NCBI GenBank assembly: GCA_021847835.1
Contig: JAJZPR010000006.1
Location: 1-64,000, forward strand
Source: Pseudomonadota bacterium
Lineage (GTDB): Bacteria; Pseudomonadota; Gammaproteobacteria; Burkholderiales; Thiobacillaceae
Reading direction: 5' to 3'
DNA length: 64,000 bases
Shown here piece by piece: positions 27,596 to 35,122 of the stretch. The translations under genes and the position numbers were made by a program. Each line of letters opens with the position of its first letter. Positions within the stretch are counted from its first letter, which is position 1. The notes under the pieces were generated by a model. The model saw nothing but the letters and a program-made list of their open reading frames with translations, was not told the origin of the DNA and ran no database searches.

Positions 27596-30337
27596 ATGGA
27601 ACTCGCCAAAGCCTTCGAGCCCCAAGACATCGAATCCCGCTGGTACCAGAAGTGGGAATCCGCCGGCCACTTCAAGCCTTCGGGCGTCGCCGGCAGGCCT
27701 GCCTACTGCATCATGCTGCCGCCGCCCAACGTCACCGGCACGCTGCACATGGGCCACGCCTTCCAGCACACCCTCATGGACGCGTTGATCCGCCTGCACC
27801 GCATGCAGGGCGACAACACCCTGTGGCAGCCGGGCACCGACCACGCCGGCATCGCCACGCAGATCGTGGTGGAGCGCCAGCTCGACGCCCAGGGCATTTC
27901 GCGCCACGACCTCGGCCGAGAGAAGTTTTTGGAAAAGGTCTGGGAATGGAAGGCGCATTCCGGCTCCACCATCACCCGCCAGATGCGGCGCCTGGGCACC
28001 TCGCCCGACTGGAGCCGCGAGCGCTTCACCATGGACGAAGGCCTGTCGCGCGCGGTCAGCGAAGTCTTCGTCAAGCTTTATGAACAGGGACTGATCTACC
28101 GCGGCAAGCGCCTGGTCAACTGGGACCCGGTGCTGATGACGGCGGTGTCCGACCTCGAGGTCGTCAACCAGGAAGAAGACGGCTTCATGTGGCACATCCT
28201 CTACCCCATCGAGGGTGAAGAGGGGCATCTCGAAGTCGCCACCACGCGCCCGGAAACCCTCTTGGGCGACGTCGCTGTCGCCGTGCATCCGGACGACGAA
28301 CGCTACAGGCATCTCGTCGGCAAGCACGTGCGCCTGCCCATCGCCGAGCGCAGCATTCCCGTCATTGCCGACGAGTACGTCGATCCCGCCTTCGGCACCG
28401 GCGTGGTCAAGATCACCCCGGCGCACGACTTCAACGACTATGCCGTGGGCAACCGCCACAAGCTCGCGCCCATCAGCATTTTCACGCTGGACGCCAGGAT
28501 CAACGAACTCGGCCCGGTCGAGTATCAGGGCCTCGACCGTTACGTCGCGCGCGAGAAAATCCTCGCCGAACTCAAGGACAAGAATCTCCTCAAGGCCGCC
28601 AAGCCGCACAAGCTCATGGTGCCCAGAGGCGACCGCACCCATGCGGTGATCGAGCCCATGCTCACCGACCAGTGGTTCATGGCCATGGAAGGCTTGGCCC
28701 GCCGCGCGCTTGATGTCGTCAAATCCGGCGAACTGAAATTCGTGCCGGAGAACTGGACCGCGACCTACAACCAGTGGCTGGAAAACATCCAGGACTGGTG
28801 CATCTCGCGCCAGCTGTGGTGGGGCCACCGCATCCCCGCCTGGTACGACGAGGACGGCAACGTCCATGTGGCGTCCACAGAGGAAGAAGCCAGGAAAATG
28901 GCCGGCGGCCGTGACATCCGCCAGGACGAGGACGTGCTCGACACCTGGTTCTCCTCCGCGCTGTGGCCCTTCTCCACCCTGGGCTGGCCGGACGAGACGC
29001 CGGAGCTGAAAACCTTCCTGCCCGGGTCGGTGCTGGTCACCGGCTTCGACATCATCTTCTTCTGGGTGGCACGCATGGTGATGATGTCGCTGCACCTCAC
29101 CAACAAGGTGCCGTTCCGCGAAGTCTACGTGACGGGCCTCGTGCGCGACGCGCACGGCAACAAGATGAGCAAGTCCAAGGGCAACATCATCGACCCGATC
29201 GACCTGATAGACGGCATCAGCCTGGACGAACTCATCGCCAAGCGCACCACCGGCCTCATGAACCCCAGGCAGGCAGAAAGCATCGCCAAACAGACGCGCG
29301 CCGACTACCCGGCGGGTTTCAACGCCTTCGGCACCGACGCCGTGCGATTCACCTTCGCCTCGCTCGCCACGCACGGGCGCGACATCAAGTTCGATTTGCA
29401 GCGCTGCGAAGGCTATCGCAACTTCTGCAACAAGCTGTGGAACGCCACGCGCTTCGTGCTGATGAACACCGAAGGCAAGGACTGCGGCCTGGATGCCAGC
29501 CTGCCGCGCGAACACTCCTTCGCCGACCGCTGGATCCTGAGCCGGCTCGATGATGCAATTCGTGCCGTGCAATCCGCCTTCGCCGACTACCGTTTCGACA
29601 TGGCGAGCCGCGCCATCTACGAATTCGTCTGGGACGAATACTGCGACTGGTATGTCGAACTCGCTAAGGTGCAGTTGCAGACCGGCAACGAAGCGCAACA
29701 ACGCGCCACCCGCCACACGCTCATCGCCGTGCTGGAAACCGCGCTGCGCCTGGCGCATCCCATCATCCCCTTCATCACCGAAGAGCTCTGGCAGAAAGTC
29801 GCACCCCTGGCCGGCAAGGCCGGAGACAGCATCATGCTTCAGCCCTACCCCGCAACGGACGACAAGGCACAGGATGCCGACGCCACGGCCAAGGTGCAGG
29901 AACTCAAAACCCTGGTCGATGCCGTGCGCGGCCTGCGCGGCGAAATGAAGCTCTCGCCCGCCGAGAAGGTGCCGCTCGCCATTGCCGGCGATGCCGTGCG
30001 CTACGCGATTTACACACCCTATCTCGCCGCGCTGGCCAGGCTTGCCAAGGTCGACATCCAGCCGGAGCTGCCGGCGGGCGACGCCCCGGTCGCCATCGTC
30101 GGCGACAGCCGGCTGATGCTGCAAATCGAGATCGACAAGGAGGCCGAAATTGCCCGCCTCAGCAAGGAGATCGCCCGCATCGAGGCCGAAATCGGCAAGT
30201 GCCGGGCCAAGCTCGGCAACCCCAGCTTCGCCGACAAGGCCCCGCCCGCCGTGGTCGAGCAGGAGAAAAAGCGCCTGGCCGATTTCTCGGCCACGCTGGA
30301 AAAACTTAACAGTCAGTTAAGCAAGCTGAACAAATAA
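27596..30337 (+). CDS. valS: Valine--tRNA ligase
   Basis: ValS charges tRNA-Val and edits Thr-type errors. The 913-residue length is normal for class Ia ValS. Signature HIGH appears as [11 protein letters not shown] (residues ~42-52). The CP1 editing domain follows ([19 protein letters not shown]), then KMSKS as [19 protein letters not shown], the anticodon-binding helical domain, and a C-terminal coiled coil (residues ~845-913, rich in Lys/Glu/Leu) that contacts tRNA. It begins [23 protein letters not shown] good terminator follows. Confidence 0.98.
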   Translation: MELAKAFEPQDIESRWYQKWESAGHFKPSGVAGRPAYCIMLPPPNVTGTLHMGHAFQHTLMDALIRLHRMQGDNTLWQPGTDHAGIATQIVVERQLDAQGISRHDLGREKFLEKVWEWKAHSGSTITRQMRRLGTSPDWSRERFTMDEGLSRAVSEVFVKLYEQGLIYRGKRLVNWDPVLMTAVSDLEVVNQEEDGFMWHILYPIEGEEGHLEVATTRPETLLGDVAVAVHPDDERYRHLVGKHVRLPIAERSIPVIADEYVDPAFGTGVVKITPAHDFNDYAVGNRHKLAPISIFTLDARINELGPVEYQGLDRYVAREKILAELKDKNLLKAAKPHKLMVPRGDRTHAVIEPMLTDQWFMAMEGLARRALDVVKSGELKFVPENWTATYNQWLENIQDWCISRQLWWGHRIPAWYDEDGNVHVASTEEEARKMAGGRDIRQDEDVLDTWFSSALWPFSTLGWPDETPELKTFLPGSVLVTGFDIIFFWVARMVMMSLHLTNKVPFREVYVTGLVRDAHGNKMSKSKGNIIDPIDLIDGISLDELIAKRTTGLMNPRQAESIAKQTRADYPAGFNAFGTDAVRFTFASLATHGRDIKFDLQRCEGYRNFCNKLWNATRFVLMNTEGKDCGLDASLPREHSFADRWILSRLDDAIRAVQSAFADYRFDMASRAIYEFVWDEYCDWYVELAKVQLQTGNEAQQRATRHTLIAVLETALRLAHPIIPFITEELWQKVAPLAGKAGDSIMLQPYPATDDKAQDADATAKVQELKTLVDAVRGLRGEMKLSPAEKVPLAIAGDAVRYAIYTPYLAALARLAKVDIQPELPAGDAPVAIVGDSRLMLQIEIDKEAEIARLSKEIARIEAEIGKCRAKLGNPSFADKAPPAVVEQEKKRLADFSATLEKLNSQLSKLNK

Positions 30338-30364
30338 AAAGGGCCGCATCGCGGCCCTTCTTTC
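30336..30364 (+). terminator. valS terminator
   Basis: GGGCCGC-ATC-GCGGCCC (30341-30357) followed by TTCTTTC and preceded by A-rich sequence, starting right after the valS stop codon. Confidence 0.85.
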
Positions 30365-30367
30365 TCG

Positions 30368-30457
30368 CTCCTCCCCCGCTTGCCGGGGGAGGCTGGGAGG
30401 GGGTAAAGCAACATCCTTACCCACCCCAGCCCTCCCCTGCGAGAGGGGAGGGGGTGC
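30368..30457. repeat. Paired REP-like elements in inverted orientation (BIME-like), copy B
   Basis: CTCCCCCGCTTGCCGGGGGAG with a following GGCTGGGAGGGGGTAA arm (30368-30406) matches copy A at 12846. The second half (30413-30457, TTACCCACCCCAGCC then CTCCCCTGCGAGAGGGGAG) is the inverted complement of the same layout. Two units therefore face each other across a short CAACATC linker, in the spacer between convergent valS and the porin gene. Confidence 0.75.
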
Positions 30458-30547
30458 CCAAGCGGGGTGATGCAGGAACCCAAAGCTCTTCTACAAGCTT
30501 GCCGGGCTGCCCTGCCTCAACCCAAAACCACCCTTGAAATCCGGCGC

Positions 30548-30575
30548 AAAAAAAACCGGGCCATGGGCCCGGTTT
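30548..30575 (-). terminator. Terminator of the OmpP1/FadL-type gene
   Basis: Minus-strand AAACCGGGCC-CAT-GGCCCGGTTT with eight T following (30548-30555), 22 nt past the stop codon of the porin gene. Confidence 0.85.
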
Positions 30576-30596
30576 GATCGTGCGAGCAAGCGGGGA

Positions 30597-31847
30597 TTAC
30601 ATCTTCCAGCTGTACTGGATGCCGATCGCGTTCTGGTACATCTCGATCTTGTCGGTACCGCCGAAGACCGGGTCCGCGCCTGACACGTCATTCTTGAAGG
30701 CATGCATGTAGGCCATGGTCAGTTCGTCACCCGACGCCAGGGTATAGGTGAACCCCAGGGTCACGGTGTCCTTGATGACGGCAGGCGCCAGAATGTTGAA
30801 CATCACTTCGCCCATGTCGGTGCCGTTGATGGGATTGTCCGAACGGCTGTAGCCCGCGCGCAGCGTCAAGTTCTGGCTGTATTTGTACTCGGCGCCAAGC
30901 TTCCAGACATCGACGTTATCCCAGCCGAAGCCCGAGCCGTTGTCCGCCCCCAGAGGGCCGACCGCCATCAAGGTGTTGCTGGAAGGATTGCCGACGGATT
31001 TCACATCGCCGAAGTTGATGCGCTGGTAATCCAGCGCCAGCCTGAATGCCGGGTTCGCCTGCCAGGAAATGCCGATATTGTAGTTTTCGGGAATGTCGAA
31101 GTCGCCCTGCTCGGCGAACAGGCCGCGATACTTGTCGAATTCCTCGAAGTTCATCTTGCTGGCATAGGCTGCGCCGATAGTCACTGTGGGGGTGATCTTG
31201 CCCAGGTAGCCGACGCGCACGCCGTAGCCGAAGGCATCGTCATAACCGCGATTGCTCAGATTGGCGGAGTCAGAAGACATCGGTGCAAAAGCTTGCAACC
31301 CCTCCGCCTTGAAGCGCTGATAGCCCAGCAGCGGGGAAATGCCGATGGAATGATTGGGAGCCACCTTGAAAGCCGCTGTGGGGGCGATAATCAACTGCAT
31401 GAGATCCACGCCCAGGCGGCCGCTTCCGCCCAGAAGGTTAGCACCGCCATATCCTGGCACGGGAGAATAATTCGTATTCATGCCGCCGTTGCCGTACACC
31501 GTCACGCCCAGCGCCAGATCGTTGTTGACCATGTGGTTATAGCCAAACTCCGGGACCAGGAAATAGTTCGAGTCGCTTTCAACCGAGCCGTTAATCGCAC
31601 CACCTGACCGGCTGGCTTCGCGAATCGGGCTGAACAGGTCCACGCCCAGATCCAGACGGTTGCCGGCAAAGGCCGCAGCGGCGGGGTTGTTGGCGCCGAA
31701 GAAGGCGTCTTCGGTATTGGCGGTCGAAGCGCCGGCCATGCCCTTGGCTTTCATGCCGTAGCCGTGAGAGAAGTAGCCATTGGTTGCGTTGGCGCCAAAG
31801 GAAAGGCCGGCGAGCGCCAGACCCAGTGCGATGCGGGTGAGTTTCAT
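30597..31847 (-). CDS. OmpP1/FadL/TodX family outer-membrane transport protein
   Basis: The 416-residue protein has a signal peptide (MKLTRIALGLALAGLSFGANA). The FadL-family N-terminal hatch region follows (TNGYFSHGYGMKAKGMAGASTANTEDAFFGANNPAA, read in parts), with NPA typical of the family. Alternating amphipathic beta-strands then run to a C-terminal aromatic strand (IGIQYSWKM). Such 14-strand barrels take up hydrophobic compounds. It is adjacent to sulfur genes, so a hydrophobic sulfur species as substrate is imaginable but unproven. ATG 31847 has a strong GGAGG Shine-Dalgarno at about 4 nt. Confidence 0.87.
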   Translation of the reverse strand: MKLTRIALGLALAGLSFGANATNGYFSHGYGMKAKGMAGASTANTEDAFFGANNPAAAAFAGNRLDLGVDLFSPIREASRSGGAINGSVESDSNYFLVPEFGYNHMVNNDLALGVTVYGNGGMNTNYSPVPGYGGANLLGGSGRLGVDLMQLIIAPTAAFKVAPNHSIGISPLLGYQRFKAEGLQAFAPMSSDSANLSNRGYDDAFGYGVRVGYLGKITPTVTIGAAYASKMNFEEFDKYRGLFAEQGDFDIPENYNIGISWQANPAFRLALDYQRINFGDVKSVGNPSSNTLMAVGPLGADNGSGFGWDNVDVWKLGAEYKYSQNLTLRAGYSRSDNPINGTDMGEVMFNILAPAVIKDTVTLGFTYTLASGDELTMAYMHAFKNDVSGADPVFGGTDKIEMYQNAIGIQYSWKM

Positions 31848-32010
31848 GTTGCCTCCAAAAAAATCGTTATTTCAAGCAGCTTTGTTATGTGAACAACAAG
31901 CTGCCATGAATAGTACCGGCTTGGCCGGCTGGTAGAACAGTACTAGTTGAGCAGCCCGAATTCCAGACCATGGATATGTTGCAGGAAAACTACAGCGCAG
32001 GCGGGCAGGC

Positions 32011-32041
32011 AAAAAAATGCCCCGCATTTGGCGGGGCATTT
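32011..32041 (-). terminator. Terminator after dsrE2
   Basis: Minus-strand AATGCCCCGC-CAAAT-GCGGGGCATT followed by a run of T (32011-32017), 23 nt beyond the dsrE2 stop. Very stable and U-run supported. Confidence 0.9.
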
Positions 32042-32063
32042 CCTTGCTCATGCGGCGTCTGGA

Positions 32064-32573
32064 TCAGATGAACAGGCAGATATCGGATTCGCCGGCGAAC
32101 TCGAAGAAGGTGGCGGCGCCGCCGTATTCGAGGCCCTCGATGAAGTCGCCGTGCTCGAAACCGAACAGTTCCACGGTCATCTGGCAGGCGATGAACTTGA
32201 CGTCGGCTTCCTGGCACAGGCTGCGCAGTTCGGGGATGGTGGCCACGCCGTTGTTGGCGATGGTCATTTTCATCAGGCTGGTGGCGACGTTCTCGTAGCC
32301 CGGCACCAGGGACTGCACGGCATTGGGGATGTTCCAGTTGATGCCCTTGAACCACTTGGGACCGAAAGGCATTTTCATCGGCATGCCGGGATTGCCCAGC
32401 GGGCTGACCTTGAGGCCGGAAAGATCCTTGCGCACCAGTTGCAGACCGTAGAAGGTGAAGAAAATCTGCACTTCATAGCCCAGCGCCGCGGCAGTCGAAG
32501 CCAGGATGAAGGGCGGATAGGCCCAGTCCAGCGTCCCCTTGGTTGCGATGATGGCGAGTTTTTTGGTTTCCAT
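32064..32573 (-). CDS. dsrE2: DsrE2-like sulfur transfer protein
   Basis: The 169-residue protein belongs to the DsrE/DsrF-like superfamily. It begins METKKLAIIATKGTLDWAYPPF. The conserved cysteines are Cys120 and Cys130 in LCQEADVKFIACQMTVELFGF. In purple and colourless sulfur bacteria DsrE2 is encoded with rhodanese and TusA, and these three relay sulfane sulfur through persulfides. That is exactly the arrangement here (rhd-tusA-dsrE2). The hydrophobic stretch PPFILASTAAALGY suggests membrane association, as known for DsrE2. A terminator lies between tusA and this gene, so it may be expressed at a lower or separate level. Confidence 0.82.
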   Translation of the reverse strand: METKKLAIIATKGTLDWAYPPFILASTAAALGYEVQIFFTFYGLQLVRKDLSGLKVSPLGNPGMPMKMPFGPKWFKGINWNIPNAVQSLVPGYENVATSLMKMTIANNGVATIPELRSLCQEADVKFIACQMTVELFGFEHGDFIEGLEYGGAATFFEFAGESDICLFI

Positions 32574-32602
32574 TGTCAGTTCCTCCCGGTCTTGTAATAA
32601 AC

Positions 32603-32636
32603 AAAAAAGGCGCCTGACCTGCCGGCCGGCGCCTTA
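32603..32636 (-). terminator. Terminator-like hairpin between tusA and dsrE2
   Basis: Minus-strand AAGGCGCC, 12-nt loop, GGCGCCTT and a T-run (32603-32608). It lies 12 nt after the tusA stop and about 30 nt before the dsrE2 start, so it should limit read-through within the relay cluster. Confidence 0.75.
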
Positions 32637-32647
32637 TGTCTTTATTC

Positions 32648-32875
32648 TTACTTCTTCTTCATGAAGAAGGTGTATTCGCCTCCCGCTTCGGCGGAATTGA
32701 CCAGGTCATTGCCGGTCTGCTTGGCAAAGGCCTGCATGTCCTTGACGGAACCCGGGTCGGTGGCGAGCACTTTCAGGATCTCGCCGCTGGCCATTTCGGC
32801 AAGCGCCTTCTTGGTGCGCAGGATGGGCAGGGGGCAGTTCAGGCCGCGGGCGTCAAGTTCTTTGTTGAATTCCAT
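32648..32875 (-). CDS. tusA: TusA family sulfurtransferase
   Basis: The 75-residue protein has the TusA/SirA fold and the CPxP signature in LDARGLNCPLPILRTKKAL, with active Cys14. In sulfur oxidizers TusA takes sulfur from rhodanese and passes it to DsrE-type proteins or to the cytoplasmic oxidation machinery (Dsr or Hdr-like). Neighbours here are exactly rhodanese upstream and dsrE2 downstream, which favours the dissimilatory role over tRNA thiolation. A 14-bp palindrome CGCTAACGTTAGCG lies upstream at 32911-32924. Confidence 0.92.
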   Translation of the reverse strand: MEFNKELDARGLNCPLPILRTKKALAEMASGEILKVLATDPGSVKDMQAFAKQTGNDLVNSAEAGGEYTFFMKKK

Positions 32876-32910
32876 TGTGTCTCTCCGAAACGGGTTAATA
32901 AATCAGGAAA

Positions 32911-32924
32911 CGCTAACGTTAGCG
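32911..32924. promoter_or_regulatory. Perfect 14-bp palindrome upstream of tusA
   Basis: CGCTAACGTTAGCG is perfectly self-complementary, 35 nt before the tusA start. A related imperfect palindrome ATTAGCGTTCGTTAAT lies upstream of rhd (33298-33313). The shared TTAGCG half-site suggests a common DNA-binding regulator; which one is unknown. Confidence 0.4.
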
Positions 32925-32956
32925 CACGCGTCGAATTATTGCAACAAGACGGGGGT

Positions 32957-33271
32957 TCAGGACGCCAGCGCCTTGCCGTCACGCGCCCAGCCCATGATGC
33001 CGCCGGCAAGATTGTAAACGTTGTCGACGCCCTGCGACATCAGCCAGGCGCAGGCCTGCGCCGAGCGGGCGCCGGAACGGCAGTAGAACACGATGGGCTC
33101 GCTGCCTTTCAGATCCTGAAGCTTCAGCGGCAGCATGTGCAGCGGAATATGCGTGGAACCTTCGATCTTGGCCTGGGCATGCTCGGCCTCGGTGCGCACG
33201 TCGATGAGCTGCACGCCGGACTTCAGGGCTTCTTCAAGCTGATGGGAATCGATTTCGCGAATGCCAAACAT
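32957..33271 (-). CDS. Single-domain rhodanese sulfurtransferase
   Basis: This 104-residue cytoplasmic protein has one rhodanese domain: QLIDVRTEAEH near residue 21-31 and the active loop YCRSGARSAQAC with nucleophile Cys64. No signal peptide. In sulfur-oxidizing bacteria the first gene of the rhd-tusA-dsrE2 set encodes such a rhodanese, which mobilizes sulfane sulfur onto TusA. It is 98 nt downstream of soeC on the same strand, tying sulfur delivery to sulfite oxidation. The downstream gap to tusA contains a perfect palindrome. Confidence 0.9.
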   Translation of the reverse strand: MFGIREIDSHQLEEALKSGVQLIDVRTEAEHAQAKIEGSTHIPLHMLPLKLQDLKGSEPIVFYCRSGARSAQACAWLMSQGVDNVYNLAGGIMGWARDGKALAS

Positions 33272-33297
33272 GGGTGTATAGCTCCCGGAAAGGTAAA

Positions 33298-33313
33298 TTA
33301 ACGAACGCTAATA
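33298..33313. promoter_or_regulatory. Imperfect palindrome upstream of rhd
   Basis: On the minus strand ATTAGCGTTCGTTAAT; arms ATTA-CG and CG-TAAT match around an A/T-rich centre. It lies 26 nt from the rhd start and shares the TTAGCG half-site with 32911-32924. Confidence 0.35.
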
Positions 33314-33369
33314 TAGCAAAATTCCCTGAGAAATCAAGCCATAAGCCATGCCGCCATCATGGTTTAGGC

Positions 33370-34305
33370 TCAACAGCGCTGGGCGCCGTGGTACAGGTTC
33401 ACGACATGGCGCGCTTCTGCGAAAAACAGCCAGCGTTCGGCCACCAGCCCCGCGAAAACCGACACCAGCGCGGCGATGCCCAGCGAGGTCGCATGATATT
33501 CCAGCGCGATGTAGAGCAGCACCACGGGCACGGCGAAAGCCAGCAGCATGGAAATCAGGCGCAGGCTGAAGGCGGTCAGGCGCGGCACGACATAGCCGAA
33601 TTCCTGGGTGAGGAAGGTGCCGTGGGTATGGCCGGCGTCCAGCAGCTTGACCTGGGCGCGGGTGAAGCCGGTAGCGGTGTTGATGGTGGAGCCCACGCCC
33701 AGGCGGCCGATCCAGTAATAGTAGATCGCCTTGACGAAGGCCGCGACGAAGAGCTGGAACAGCGACAGCATCACGAAGGGCAGGGTCTGCACACCGGCCA
33801 GCATGGCCACCACCAGCAGGATCATGCCGCCGGAAAAATGCCCGAGCGACAGATAGGCCGCGGGTACCAGCGGCGTGTTCCAGTGGCGGATGGTCTTGAG
33901 GCTGGCGTAGATCATGGCGGTGGAGAAGATCGTCAGCCAGGCGAGCAGCGTGGCGGCGGCGCCGGCGAAATGGCGCACGACCGGCCACATGTCGAGCCAA
34001 TACAGCCCCAGGTAGGCCAGCGCGAACGGATAGAAGGCCACCGACAGCACGCCCTCGCGCGACAGCCAGGAAGTACGCCAGCGCGAGAACGCGCGCCAGG
34101 CGTTCTTGGGGTTGGCCAGGTGGAAGGTCGAGGACAACAGGCCCACGCCGACCATGACGATGGAGAGCACGCCGGTCCAGAACACGTAGGCGCCGGGCAG
34201 GCCGCCGCCCAGCTTGAAAAGATCAGCCAGGTAAATCAGGGCAAAGAGCCCGAAACCCGCGCCGGACAGCACGGTAAAGAAAATGACCGAGAAAGCCGGA
34301 TGCAT
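33370..34305 (-). CDS. soeC: Sulfite dehydrogenase membrane subunit SoeC (DmsC/NrfD-type)
   Basis: The 311-residue protein has about eight hydrophobic segments and belongs to the DmsC-like anchor family. It starts MHPAFSVIFFTVLSGAGFGLFALIYL. Conserved text includes GLLSSTFHLANPKNAWRAFSRWRTSWLSREG, read in parts, and the RLGVGSTINTATG stretch. SoeC anchors the SoeAB catalytic pair on the cytoplasmic face and passes electrons to quinone. Gene order soeA-soeB-soeC on the minus strand supports this. The related PsrC/DmsC subunits are alternatives if the complex acts on another sulfur compound. Confidence 0.82.
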   Translation of the reverse strand: MHPAFSVIFFTVLSGAGFGLFALIYLADLFKLGGGLPGAYVFWTGVLSIVMVGVGLLSSTFHLANPKNAWRAFSRWRTSWLSREGVLSVAFYPFALAYLGLYWLDMWPVVRHFAGAAATLLAWLTIFSTAMIYASLKTIRHWNTPLVPAAYLSLGHFSGGMILLVVAMLAGVQTLPFVMLSLFQLFVAAFVKAIYYYWIGRLGVGSTINTATGFTRAQVKLLDAGHTHGTFLTQEFGYVVPRLTAFSLRLISMLLAFAVPVVLLYIALEYHATSLGIAALVSVFAGLVAERWLFFAEARHVVNLYHGAQRC

Positions 34306-34396
34306 GAATTTTCCCTCTACTAAATAGCGTCCTCGCTCCCTGGGAGGAGGATCCTTTTATTTTGCCGCCCTCCCCTGGCCGGGAAGGGATCCCCAA

Positions 34397-35095
34397 TCAA
34401 CGCCTGACCATGCGGTTGACGAACTGCTTCAACTTGCCCGCGAGGCCCGCCTTGTCCGCACCCATGTCGGTGGGAATGGGCTTGTGCTTGCGCGGCGGCA
34501 GGTAGTGGTTGGTGGGGTTGTAGCCCAGCTCGGGCATCAGCACGTAGCCTTCGCGCTCGCGCACCACCTTGCTCACCTCGGAATCGGGGTCGTCGAAATC
34601 GCCGAACATGCGCGCGTGCGCCGGGCAGGTCAGCACGCAGGACGGCTGGCGCTCGGCTTCGGGGATGTTCTGGTCGTAGATGCGATCCACGCACAGGGTG
34701 CATTTCTTCATGGTGCCGGATTCGCGGTCGAGTTCGCGCGCGCCGTAAGGGCAGGCCCATGAGCAGTAGTTGCAGCCCATGCACTTGTCCTGGTCCACCA
34801 GCACGATGCCGTCTTCCGCACGCTTATAGCTTGCACCCGTGGGGCACACGGTGACGCAGTCGGCGTCCTCGCAGTGCATGCACGACATCGGGAAGTTGAC
34901 GGTCTTGTTGTTGGGGTAGGTGCCGACTTCATAGTGGCGGATGCGGTTGAACCACACGCCCGAGGGCTCGGCGCCGAAGGGCTGATAGTCCGTCAGCGGG
35001 CCGGTGGTGCCGGAGGCGTTCCATTGCTTGCAGGACACCGCGCAGGCATGGCAGCCCACGCACACGTCCAGGTCGATAACCAGTCCTAGTCTCAT
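34397..35095 (-). CDS. soeB: Sulfite dehydrogenase iron-sulfur subunit SoeB
   Basis: This 232-residue ferredoxin-like subunit has four cysteine clusters: CVGCHACAVSC (residues ~12-22), CMHCEDADCVTVCP, CMGCNYCSWACP, and CTLC with a later CVLTCP. It should bind four [4Fe-4S] centres. No signal peptide is present, consistent with a cytoplasmic complex. It begins MRLGLVIDLDVCVGCHACAV. SoeB transfers electrons from the molybdenum subunit to SoeC. The 91-bp gap to soeC holds a G/C-rich imperfect hairpin. Confidence 0.88.
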   Translation of the reverse strand: MRLGLVIDLDVCVGCHACAVSCKQWNASGTTGPLTDYQPFGAEPSGVWFNRIRHYEVGTYPNNKTVNFPMSCMHCEDADCVTVCPTGASYKRAEDGIVLVDQDKCMGCNYCSWACPYGARELDRESGTMKKCTLCVDRIYDQNIPEAERQPSCVLTCPAHARMFGDFDDPDSEVSKVVREREGYVLMPELGYNPTNHYLPPRKHKPIPTDMGADKAGLAGKLKQFVNRMVRR

Positions 35096-35122
35096 GTTGT
35101 TGCTCGCTTGATTCTTTTAAGC

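Noticed and set aside
27587-30124. 845-residue minus frame across valS
   Set aside because: valS has all class Ia motifs on the plus strand; the mirror frame has none.
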